Assembly (NCBI RefSeq): GCF_905220365.1 | Contig: NC_061152.1 | Coordinates: forward strand, 1,787,001-1,851,000 | DNA: 64,000 nt | Direction of reading: 5' to 3' | Source of the DNA: Vanessa cardui | Lineage: Eukaryota; Arthropoda; Insecta; Lepidoptera; Nymphalidae | Shown: positions 33,401 through 42,700 of the stretch, piece by piece | Numbering within the stretch: the stretch's first letter is position 1 | Layout of the letters: every line of letters begins with the position of its first letter | Notes under the pieces: generated by a model | Seen by the model: the letters and a program-made list of their open reading frames with translations, nothing else | What the model was told of the DNA's origin: nothing | Database searches by the model: none | Position numbers and translations under genes: made by a program

Positions 33401-35341
33401 TTAAACAATTTAAAAAGACTATTTATTATAACCCAATCATCTGATATTCTATCAACAAATAGCAATACTCAGTATTGTTGTGTTCCGGTTTGAAGGGTGA
33501 GTGAGTGTAACTACAGGCACAAGGGACATAGCATCTTAGTTCTCAAGGTTTGTGACACACTGGTGTAATGTTAGGAATTTTTATTATTACTAACAGCAAA
33601 TCAAAACTTAATTCAAGTAGGCTTTTACAAGTACTTTTGAATCATCATTTTACAATTAAGTGAAGCTACCACCGGTTCGGAAAGTAGATTCTACCGAGAA
33701 GAACCGACAAGAAACTCAGTAGTAACTCTTTATTACTATCACTATCACTATCCATAGTTACTCTTTTTCACTATCACTATCAGTATCCATCCATCGTTTC
33801 TATGATCATCATCCACTATATCCATCCACATGCTCAAGATCTTCCTCACAATATGTTCCTCATTCCACATAATATGTCCATACAATAAAATACACTTTTA
33901 ATACTATAAAGTAATTCTATAATAATTACCTTTAACTTTTCCTTCTTCCATTTCTTAATCTCCGGCTGTCCGTTGGCCTTAATTATAATATAACTGACGT
34001 CATTGGAGGCCAGACTCATGATGTCCGTCGGTTCCATCGATGATATTAATTCCTCTGTTTTCAATTCAATGGAACGCTTTTCATCCTCCGTGTACTTACG
34101 TTTCTGTAAAGAAAATTGTAAATATTGAAATCATCTCATTTAACTACCTTTGTCATATATTAGGAAACAATCGAAAAATTCTGAAATATTAATTGTATGG
34201 TAAGCATCTTTGTCAATTTATCAACTGCAGTTCCGTATGTTAAGGAATGACATTAAAAAAATTGCATTCAATTGTGTCTTTTCTCATTAACAGATGCCTA
34301 ATTCATCATCCTCCTGCTCTTATCCCAATTATATTTGGGGTCGGCGTAGCATGTCTCCTTTTATACTTCTCTGACGTCTTCTCACAAGTAACATTCTTTC
34401 TAACCATATCGTCTTCCACAAAATCCATCCATCGTTTCCTTGGTCGTCCTCTATTTCTATATCCATCCACATCCATGCTCAAGACCTTTCTCACAATATG
34501 TTCCTCATTCCTCCGCATTACATACCCATACCATGATAACCGCCTTCCACATAACTTTCTAGTAAAACCTTCAGGGTTTTATCAAGATATTATTAACACT
34601 CATCTACAATATATACAAGAATCAACCATTCCTTACAATGGTAATGCGCTACTAACCTTGGGAACTCAGATGTTACATCCCTTGCGCATATAGGGAACAC
34701 AATACATGTAGTATTGTGTTCCCTATATGCATTGCAGCTGTTGGTAGAATATATGACTACCTGGTACCTACTCACACTTTCACAAAGCCTTAACAAGTAC
34801 AAAGCAGTAGAGCCTTTACTAGAACACTATATTTTACGTCATATGTATACATTATTGCTATAAAAATTAATATTCATGTAGTGTTAATGCAACTAGCTTT
34901 ATAAATCGCAGTAAAATAATCTAAATGCTTAAATAAACATTGTCAACAAAGCTTTGTATTTAAAATACATTTGTTTGTGTATGATTTCGAAAATTAATGA
35001 GTTATTTAGTAAAAGATTAGAATCCAACCTGCTTTACATGTTTCCGTAGACACAAATCTTGTCCAGCCATATATTCATCTATATGTTCAACTCTTGCATG
35101 ATTTAACAATGCTTTTTCTGTTATGAAGCCTTTATTGCACAGTCTACATGATACGGTATCTTCGTCCTCTTGATCGCTCAACCTCTCCTTCTGTGATAAT
35201 TACATTGAATTAAGGTGATTTTTAAGCTCAATTTGAGGTAAAATGTTATTGTACACTGTATTTTAAACAATAACATTAAATACTCACTTTTATTTTAGGT
35301 ATCGGAATCACATTAACTGTTCGTATATTACGAGTTGTCAT
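29848..35341 (-). CDS. ZnF-B: complete C2H2 zinc-finger protein, 416 residues
   Basis: Exons in transcript order: 35288-35341, 35029-35190, 33930-34103, 33307-33377, 31145-31331, 29848-30450. All junctions are GT-AG and phases agree. A single finger is at residues 33-54, followed by a Lys/Glu-rich linker (73-153), a Cys/His-rich segment (155-216), then five tandem fingers starting at Cys 215, 244, 272, 300 and 328, and an acidic C-terminal tail. The first of the five is split by the last intron (ACQ / ICG). The linkers include TGDRP, TKVKP and TNVAP, typical of DNA-binding arrays. Likely a nuclear transcription factor; not matched to a named gene. The last two exons are duplicated downstream at 24958-26441 with the same protein sequence. 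Confidence 0.9.
30463..30697 (-). mobile_element. SINE-B (duplicate of 25573)
   Basis: Equivalent insertion in copy 2. Confidence 0.75.
30815..31099 (+). mobile_element. SINE-A in duplication copy 2
   Basis: Same insertion as at 25925, so it predates the duplication. Confidence 0.85.
31145..31331 (-). CDS. ZnF-B exon 5 (proximal copy)
   Basis: Encodes residues 155-216: a Cys/His-rich stretch with CQVC and ending ACQ, which donates the first Cys of the next finger. Starts with one base that completes codon 154 and ends in phase 0. Donor GTAGGG, weaker than the GTAAGG of the distal copy. Confidence 0.88.
31406..31635 (-). mobile_element. SINE-B (duplicate of 26516)
   Basis: Equivalent insertion in copy 2. 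Confidence 0.72.
31875..32563. mobile_element. MITE family M4, copy 2, with nested insert
   Basis: Reverse-complement match to copy 1 on both sides of a ~230-bp insert (about 32168-32400) whose ends resemble TGGCGTAG inverted repeats, another hAT-like family. Confidence 0.7.
32705..33182 (+). mobile_element. RTE-like LINE 3' fragment
   Basis: Encodes KVIDIAHRISKLKWQWAGHM and GRPQARWSDDIRK, closely matching the C terminus of the element at 50465. 5' part missing. Confidence 0.78.
33307..33377 (-). CDS. ZnF-B exon 4
   Basis: Short exon encoding VEKEKPEKVVKTVVRKEREV-like charged linker. AG acceptor, GTGAGT donor; leaves two bases that pair in phase with exon 5. Confidence 0.85.
33455..33590 (+). 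mobile_element. R3 fragment
   Basis: Middle part only; followed directly by a minus-strand LINE tail (33598-33736). Confidence 0.65.
33930..34103 (-). CDS. ZnF-B exon 3
   Basis: Residues 73-130, phase 0 at both ends. A Lys/Glu-rich segment without Cys pairs (starts KRKYTEDEKRSIELK), bounded by TTTACAG and GTAATT. Confidence 0.87.
34301..34530 (-). mobile_element. LINE C-terminal fragment
   Basis: Minus-strand GRPRKRWMDFVEDDM motif, typical of the C terminus of insect non-LTR elements. Intron 2 of ZnF-B. Confidence 0.65.
35029..35190 (-). CDS. ZnF-B exon 2 (N-terminal finger)
   Basis: Residues 19-72: an acidic lead (SDQEDED) and one C2H2 finger, C33/C36 and H49/H54, phase 0 at both ends. 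Donor GTTGGA is unusual but is the only one in frame. Confidence 0.85.
35288..35341 (-). CDS. ZnF-B exon 1 (start)
   Basis: ATG followed by 17 basic/hydrophobic codons (MTTRNIRTVNVIPIPKIK) and a GTGAGT donor in phase 0. The exon has an upstream AG acceptor at 35346-35347, so a non-coding leader exon may exist. Confidence 0.8.
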
Positions 35342-36206
35342 TTTTCTGTAATAATATAAAATGATAACTTATGAGTTTATATATCAACAAAAACTCTAAA
35401 TAATTCATCCGTTAATGTCGTAGCTACAAGTTATTTAATAGTGTTCACAAAATAAGTATTATATATCACAACGCGATGTATATTTTAATATATAATTTAA
35501 AAATTTATCAAAACAGCGGGAATTTACAATTGACAAAACTTTTTTTTTCAGTCTCGGTATGTGAACTGGCGTAGGCACTACGAAACTAAACAATACTAAT
35601 AATATTTATTAATTTACACTTTTATAAATCTCTATAATATTAAAATCGCTTCATTTAATTGTAATAGTTACATTCGAGAGAAACTAAATATGTTATCTAC
35701 TACATTTACCTTCAATCCGATTCTGGGAATAGATTGGTGCTTGTTTTTTTTTTAATTAAAAAAAAGAAAATAAAAAGAAAAATGCAGTACTATGGAGTTT
35801 GTGAAAAAAATAAAAATGTCAAAATGACATGACATTTACCGAAAATGCATTGAGTCTGAATGCGAAAAATATAGAAATAGTAAAATTACATAGCCGCTAA
35901 TCGGAAATTCTTAGCTAATACGACGTTTCTAGATAAAGTAATCCGCCATTTCGTGAGTCGAGAATAAAGATTAATACAAATATATATGTACAGAATACAG
36001 ATTGACAGGACATTGCTCCTAGAACAGATAAAAAAATATTCTTGTCTATGGTACTCTTAAAATTCAATCTTTTTACTTAAATATTTTAATATAAATATAA
36101 TTAATTCAATAACTAAAAATATGAAGTTAGAGATCTTCAGACCATTCATAGGTTATTTTAAATAAATTTATAAATAATAAAGTTGCAGACGATCAGTTGA
36201 AAATTT

Positions 36207-36214
36207 TATCGATA
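36207..36214. promoter_or_regulatory. DRE-like TATCGATA
   Basis: Perfect match to the insect DREF core-promoter octamer, 55 bp upstream of the DNAL1 ATG. Confidence 0.45.
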
Positions 36215-36216
36215 TC

Positions 36217-36230
36217 GTTGCTAAGGCATT
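36217..36230. promoter_or_regulatory. RFX X-box-like site
   Basis: GTTGCTAAGGCATT resembles the ciliary-gene X-box (GTTGCC-AT-GGCAAC): a good left half, a weaker right half. It fits a ciliary gene; function is inferred. Confidence 0.4.
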
Positions 36231-36268
36231 TCTGTTAAATAAAATTCTTGATTTAATAATTCAATCTA

Positions 36269-36423
36269 ATGGCTACAAAAGCTACAACAATAAAGGAAGC
36301 AATTAAGCGCTGGGAAGAAAAAACAGGTCAACATGCGAGTCAGGCCACAGAAGTTAGTTTAGTTTTTCAATGGCCACCTATAGAAAAAATGGATAATACT
36401 CTTGCTTCTTTAGTTAATTGCGA
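36269..36423 (+). CDS. DNAL1: DNAL1 exon 1
   Basis: Start ATG and the conserved N-terminal helix region through LVNCE; donor GTAAGT splits the Glu codon. Confidence 0.95.
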
Positions 36424-38777
36424 GTAAGTAGGAAATCTTATACTCATAGAGGAATACTCATTTTTTTTATCTTGACTTGGCGGTAAATGTTCATCATTGA
36501 TGAACATTTTTGGTGTAAGAAATGATAATCATTCCTTACATCGCAAACGTGCCCAAACCATCTAAACTTAGGATGATATGTCCTTTGTTGTTGGGTTCTT
36601 CAACTGAATATCAATGATATTAAGCAGTCCAGATTTGCAGCCTAATTATAAATAGGTGCCCAACAAGAGCTTACACAACTATAATCTAAGTAAACTACTG
36701 CATAATACTGAATATTCATGTGCTAAATTTGTATTCATCTCGTGCTCTGCGGTGCACATATGTATTCCACTAACGCGCACTGGAACAGCGTCGTGAATTA
36801 CGTTCCAAACCTTCTCTTCCAAGGAAGAAGAGTCCTTAGCCCAGTAGTGGGAAATTTTCAGCCATTTGATGTTGTTGTACAAGTAGATCTTTACTGACTG
36901 ATATGACTAAAATAATATGATTTTTCTCGATATGTAACACTGATTTCAGAAAACTAAGCTTATCCACAAACATGATCGAAAAGGTGCAAGGATTGAATAG
37001 TTTAAAGAAGTTACGGATTCTTTCACTCGGCAGGAACTACATCAAATCGTTTTCAGGAATGGTGAGTATACTTCCATATAACCTTGGATTTATTATGTGT
37101 GAGACAAATGACGCAAAAGATTTGGCGAGTCAAGTCAGTGCTTATGGGAACGCCTAGCTTAGAAGTTAAATATACAAGCCCCATATTGTAGCGTGAACTC
37201 GCAGCATTTCCTGTCTTTTGTTAAAACGCCGCATATTTTGTAACGATACTTACTGCAGGACATTGTGCAAAGTTGCTGTGTCACGTAGATTTAGTGTTGG
37301 GCGTCATTTTGGGAGACTTTTTGTCTATTAATGTATGTGAGGCTTAAAGCTGATGAAGGTGTTCCATCTTTTAATTTGTATATTTATGATTATGTATGTA
37401 TGTATGTGTGTATGTGTACTGGATAGAGTGTGGGATTGTTAAAATCATATCGAGTTTTCTAAAAATTCTCATTGATTCGTCGACTTCCGTGGTTGAGTAG
37501 TGTGTACACTGGTTTTCATGCTTACGCCATTTTGTGGTACGGGGTTCGATTTCAGGCCGATTCTATGTAGAAAAACTTCATTTTTTTTTCTAAGTTGTCT
37601 TGGGTCTGGGTGTTTGTGGAGCCGTCGTTACTTCTGATTTTTCATTACGCAAGTGCTTTAGCTACTTACATTGGGATCAGATTAATGTACGTGATGTTGT
37701 GCAATATTTATTTATTTAATATTGATGATATTTTAGGAATCACTCAGCGATACGCTGGAAGAACTTTGGATATCGTATAATTTGGTTGAAAAATTGAAGG
37801 GAATCAATGTCTTGAGGAATTTAAAAGTTTTGTACATGAGCAACAATTTGGTGAAGGAATGGAGTGAATTTAACAAATTGCAGGCAAGTATTGAGCTGTT
37901 GAGGAAGTCAGACTAACATCACTATATAGTATAAAAAAAGTCGCCTACCGCTGTCTGTACCTATGTATGCTTAGATCTTAAACTGCGCAACGGATTTTGA
38001 TTTGTTTTCTTTTAATAGATACGTTGATTCAAGTGGAAAGTTAATATGTGTAATACATGCATAATATAGTCGACAAATACTTATAAACTTATCGAATTAT
38101 AATATGATGTCATAAGAAAACAAAAAACTATGAACACTATATTCAAAACATTCTGTATATTAAGTATCAGCATTACACCCGTGCGAAGCTGGGGTATGGT
38201 ATATTTGAGGTTGAGATTTTCTTGCGTTGCAGGAACTACCCAATCTAGAAGATCTATTGTTCGTTGGTAATCCACTCTATGATGCCTGTGAACTGGAAGT
38301 TTGGAGATCTGAGGCAGCCAGACGACTGCCTGGACTTAAAAAGCTGGACGGGGAAACGGTTCTGCGGGAGGATGAACCTCCATTGACAGTTGCTGATTTA
38401 GAAGTAGGTATTGACATACAACAACAGCCTGTAAATTTCCCACTGCGGAGCAAAGGCAGCAGTTCTAATAAATTAGACACATGCAGGTTTCATTACGATG
38501 TTTTCTTTCAGCACCATACGCGAGGTAAACAGCGTGGAGAAGTGGCCTTAACCCAGAAGTGGGAAATTTACAGGCTGTTGTTGTATAGGATTTTTGTTTA
38601 GTATAGAAGTTTCAAAAACAAAAAATATGTCAAAATAATTTGTCTATTAGATTATTAGACTATTTGTCTTTCATTTTCTATTATAAAGTCGAGAAAAGTA
38701 ACATATACTTATTTCTTTTTCAGCCTGATGGAGGTGATGCTGTAGAAACTCTTGTTAGTGCTGAGACAAATGATTAA
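36269..38777 (+). CDS. DNAL1: DNAL1: dynein axonemal light chain 1 (212 aa)
   Basis: Leucine-rich-repeat light chain that binds the motor domain of outer-arm dynein in cilia and flagella; in insects expected in sperm and sensory cilia. Exons 36269-36423, 36950-37061, 37737-37883, 38233-38403, 38724-38777; phases agree. Recognisable family motifs in order: ATTIKEAIKRWEEKTGQ at the N terminus, PPIEKMDNTL, LSLSTNMIEK, LRILSLGRNYIK, DTLEELWISYNLVEKLKGI, VLYMSNNLVKEW and LEDLLFVGNPL, with the C-terminal cap LPGLKKLDG. Slightly longer than the ~190-residue vertebrate protein because of its C-terminal tail. The ATG matches the family N terminus. Intron 3 starts with GC instead of GT. Confidence 0.95.
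36703..36880 (+). mobile_element. SINE-A fragment, DNAL1 intron 1
   Basis: Diverged body with GGAACAGCGT and a terminal TTG run. Confidence 0.6.
36950..37061 (+). CDS. DNAL1: DNAL1 exon 2
   Basis: Two leucine-rich repeats (KLSLSTNMIEK, LRILSLGRNYIK). TTTCAG acceptor, GTGAGT donor. Confidence 0.95.
37482..37720 (+). mobile_element. SINE-B, DNAL1 intron 2
   Basis: Diverged head (GTGGTTGAGTAG) and body; tail ends ~15 bp from the exon 3 acceptor. Confidence 0.7.
37737..37883 (+). CDS. DNAL1: DNAL1 exon 3
   Basis: LRRs with LEELWISYNLVEKLKGI and VLYMSNNLVKEW. The donor is GCAAGT, a non-canonical GC site. The acceptor lies within ~20 bp of a SINE-B tail. Confidence 0.95.
37917..38198 (+). mobile_element. 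Dispersed element X, DNAL1 intron 3
   Basis: ACCGCTGTCTGT, CGCAACGGATTTTGAT and CCCGTGCGAAGCTGGGG markers; unclassified. Other copies near 5953, 42463 and 48835. Confidence 0.55.
38233..38403 (+). CDS. DNAL1: DNAL1 exon 4
   Basis: Last LRR and C-terminal cap (LEDLLFVGNPLYD, LPGLKKLDGE). Donor GTAGGT; the next intron contains SINE-A fragments. Confidence 0.95.
38419..38582. mobile_element. SINE-A fragments head-to-head, DNAL1 intron 4
   Basis: A minus-strand tail piece followed by a plus-strand tail piece; could form a hairpin in the pre-mRNA. Confidence 0.65.
38724..38777 (+). CDS. DNAL1: DNAL1 exon 5
   Basis: Seventeen acidic/polar codons (PDGGDAVETLVSAETND) and TAA. TTTTTCAG acceptor. 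AATAAA signals follow at 38783 and 38850. Confidence 0.88.
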   Translation, partial: PDGGDAVETLVSAETND

Positions 38778-38849
38778 TCAACTAATAAAATTATTGATAT
38801 CCAGTCGTTTTCCATTATTCTTATTCTGTGGATAGAGTAGAGTGCCTTA

Positions 38850-38855
38850 AATAAA
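38850..38855 (+). terminator. DNAL1: DNAL1 polyadenylation signal
   Basis: AATAAA about 70 bp after the stop codon; a second one lies immediately after the stop. Confidence 0.5.
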
Positions 38856-39392
38856 GTATAAAAAATATTGATGTCTACTTTTAATTAAAAAAATAAATTA
38901 ACAAAAACAAAAAATATCGATACAAATTAAAACATATAATATACAAAAAAAGTTATATAATATAATGAGACAGAAAGAAAAAAATATCTCTTTTTCTGCA
39001 TAACGTTTTTTCTTTAAACGATAATTTCGGCTAGGGCCGCTACTATAAGCCACGAAAAAGAAATTCATTAAAAAATAAAAGAAATTTTAGCTTATTAAGT
39101 ACTTACCATACATTATAGTGTATGTCAATCTTTATTGCAATGATCATCATAGATCATAGACTAAAGATCTATTGCATTATATGACAGCTGTCAGCAATCA
39201 AAATGTTATGTCAATTGCCATCCAATAAAAAAAACACTTAGCGTTTATTTATTATTGTTTCGGTTACAATAATTAGTGTAAATTACGTAAATAATGACGG
39301 CGGTGTCGACAAGACGAGTTCGTACATCATCATCGAACTTCTATAAACGATGTTAAATAATCAAATTATAATATAATTCATCAAAAACCGCG

Positions 39393-39416
39393 ATGTTATT
39401 AGATTTTGAACTGTGA
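39393..39416 (+). promoter_or_regulatory. uORF in the RNF220 leader
   Basis: ATG, six codons and TGA (MLLDFEL), 20 bp before and out of frame with the main start. It could lower translation of RNF220 if the transcript starts upstream. Confidence 0.4.
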
Positions 39417-39436
39417 ATCAACAACAAACATTTGAA

Positions 39437-39787
39437 ATGTTACCCGTAGTTATGTATAACATGGAAGGAAGTTCAAATACAATTCCAAATTCGAATTTTG
39501 CTTCGGTTTTCGATGATAACGTTATTTTAAACTGTGTTAGGAGTAGGAAAAAAGTCACTGAACTTCCAAATTGTCCTGTATGCAGCTGTACTATCAGACA
39601 GGGTGAATTAGATACTCATTTATGTCTCGAAGTAGAGAGGCTAAATAAACTTTCTAGTGGTGGTTCTAAGCGTAAGTTAAGTGCTAATAGTCCGGGAAGT
39701 TCTAATCCAATGCCTGGATCTAGTTCTAGTGTTGATAATCAGAGTGATGTTGACGTGAGCGGGTGCCTGGGCAGCGATGTTTATCAG
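39437..39787 (+). CDS. RNF220: RNF220 exon 1
   Basis: 117 codons: N-terminal knuckle (CPVCSCTIRQGELDTH) and a Ser-rich tail. An upstream GTG in frame is not a credible start; the first in-frame ATG is used. Donor GTAAAC. Confidence 0.88.
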
Positions 39788-42700
39788 GTAAACAAGCTTA
39801 GAAAAAAAAAAAATTTTTTTTTTTAAGTACTGTAGTCGAATTTGAAAATTAATACCTTCGCCGAAATATCAGTCGCGAAATTTAAAAAAAAAGTTTTTAT
39901 TTTTTTTAATGAAACTTAATTTTAGTTTTGAGATCGAGGTTAATATAGACAATGTCTATATTAACCTTAGACATTAGATTAACTATTTCAAAACTATTTC
40001 AAAACGATTTTTTTTAATAACGGTGTCAATGTTTTTAATAATCTGCCATAAAAAAATACAACTGGTTTTTTTTCACAAATTATGTAATTCCAAATATGAA
40101 AATAATTATTTATAGATTTTTTTTTTTTTTTCATTAACATTTACAAAGATTTAAAATAATATACAACTAAAAATTTTATATGCATTTTAGTTAATAGAAA
40201 GCAAAAAAATGACTAGATGTATGGTTATTGAATATTGTAAGAGACTTCAAACAATCTTATCTTACTAGTAGATTTTTATGTAAAGATGTTTGTTACTTAT
40301 TCCAGCATAATTTGCTTAATGGATTTAAATGATATAGCTTATACATTAGTATAACACATAGGCTACCTGACAACTAAATCCTAAAATGCCACAAGCTATA
40401 ACTAGTTATTTATATATTCAGATTTGCACATTATTTTTGTACTTCTACACATAAAATTGAAATGTCTGTGAATTGTCTGTAATATTAAAATAGTCCATTT
40501 TTATTCAATGTATATGTATTTATATATGGTATGTATACTAAAATAACATTATTTACAATTTTTGTCAGTCTATCCGTCTGTTTGTTCACTGGCAGATAAC
40601 TGATATAAAAGAGAGCAACTTAGGCTACAATTTTTTTTCATTTTTTGTTAAATTCAAATGCATTCAAGTTCACGGGCACAGCTAGTTGTAAGTAAAACAA
40701 ACAAGCTGCCTCTATTATCTTGGTGTGTGTGACAGCTTACTTAATACATATACTTAATACTCACCAAACATCATACTATATTATAAGTGTGCATGTTCTT
40801 ACACTCTATTCAAAACATAACAGTAGAAAAGCCAAATTTTTTTTTTTTAATACTATTGGACGTGATCTTGATTAGTCTTTGGTATTTAATAGAAAAAAAA
40901 TGCACTTTTTACTCTTGTGAATCTGTTATCTGAATTTTGGGAGTGTTTATTAGTAGTTAAGTGTAATAGAAATAAAGATACAGTATAATCCATTTAATAT
41001 GATCACACTTAATAAGATTTCTCGCATAATACACTGCTTTTTGCCAGTAAAATAAGTTATTATTTTAAATAATGTATTGAATGTACATACATTTGTATTT
41101 AATTTAAAATAATAAGAACAAAATACATGTAGTATGTTCGTTTTATTTTCCTTATCCTGCATAATACTCTTTCTCACTTAAAACACGTTTTTGGTGGGGT
41201 CCTCGAGAAATCGTTTTAAGCTCTTTGTAGTGTATAATATAGCTGAGTTATTAGAAAATCTAATATGCAAATCTTAAGGTATGGTTATCTTTATTCTTAC
41301 TTTGATTGGAATAAGCTATATTGAGAAATAAGGACTAAAGACAAAACAAACAGCAAACAGTTCTTAATTAACATATCTTTATTTGAACCACCAATTGGAA
41401 GAAGGGAATAAATCCAAAAAAAAATAGGAACGGGGGTAAATAAAAAAATTACTTCATAACTTTTTGCATTCAACTTATAATCTTATAAGACAGCAATGAT
41501 TATTAATAAAATATCAATCCTGATTTATTCACTGACAGACCTGCCTTAAATGTGTAATATTTAGCCCTACATTTAAAGAATGTAAGAGTGTATAAAAGTG
41601 AATATGTTGCATTTATTTCCTTCTTCCAATTGGTGGTTCCTTTATAATACACTATTACACTTCACAACTTATTATTTACTTTAATATGACTTCCAAAGTA
41701 AGACTTTACATACTTTATAGTGAATACCATAACTTAGTTAACGTACTAATTATATCACATTGATTTAATGTTAGTAAATAGTGCCAACATCAGCATTTTC
41801 TCTAAAGATTTGGAAATTGGAGATATACAGGAGATTTTTTTAGGGGATACATTTATTAAAGAGTATTTTGTAGTATAACAATTAACAAAAAACATATAAA
41901 TAATTTAAATAATGAAAGTACTTAATATTTATTGTAATAAACATTATTAGGTCATGTATTAATTTATATTAATTTGTAAAAAACACTCACATAATAGGAA
42001 AGCTACATCCACTTTTGTGTTAAATTCTGTATATAAGTAATGTATATGTATATTTCTACATAATTATTAACTTTATAATAAAATTTATTTTTCATCACCA
42101 AAAGTACCCTATTCTACCACCTCATGGTAAGTGGTTACCACCTTATAGAGACCATCTCATGACACTTCTCGGTTCTAAATATATAAGTATTTATAGGACA
42201 TAACATTAATTATACTGATATATTGTTTCAGCGAGTTCACACAAACCGTCTTAAAAGACTGCGGGCCCGTCGACGAAGTCCCCCACCACAACAGGGGGAG
42301 TGTCCTGTGTGTAATGCAACCCTACCCGTTTCAAGACTGCAGAGGCACGCTCTGCGGTGTCTGAAACGAACAGGAGCGGAGATGGACGAAGATATACCGG
42401 ATACAAGCTCGGAGGATGGAAGCATAGACGTTGAGGTTGGTTACTGTTATAATTGTATCATTACATAGTATAAAACAAAGTTACCGCTGTCTGTCCATAT
42501 GTATGATTAGATCAGTGATTCCCAAAGTGGGCCAGGTGAACCCCTCGACGGGTCCCAAGAACAAAATCGTATCTTCGAAATTCCTACTTTACAGTGTGAT
42601 GGCTTAAAGTTTTGTAAAACTATATTTATGAATAAATTTCGAAGGTTTTTTGATCAAAGGTCATTCAATCAAATCAAACAATCAAACACACTACCGTGTA

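Larger units (their letters stand above)
35346..36268. promoter_or_regulatory. Divergent ZnF-B / DNAL1 promoter region
   Basis: About 0.9 kb between two start codons on opposite strands, free of recognised repeats. It holds a DRE-like TATCGATA (36207-36214) and an RFX X-box-like GTTGCTAAGGCATT (36217-36230) close to the DNAL1 ATG. TSS positions are not visible. Confidence 0.5.
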
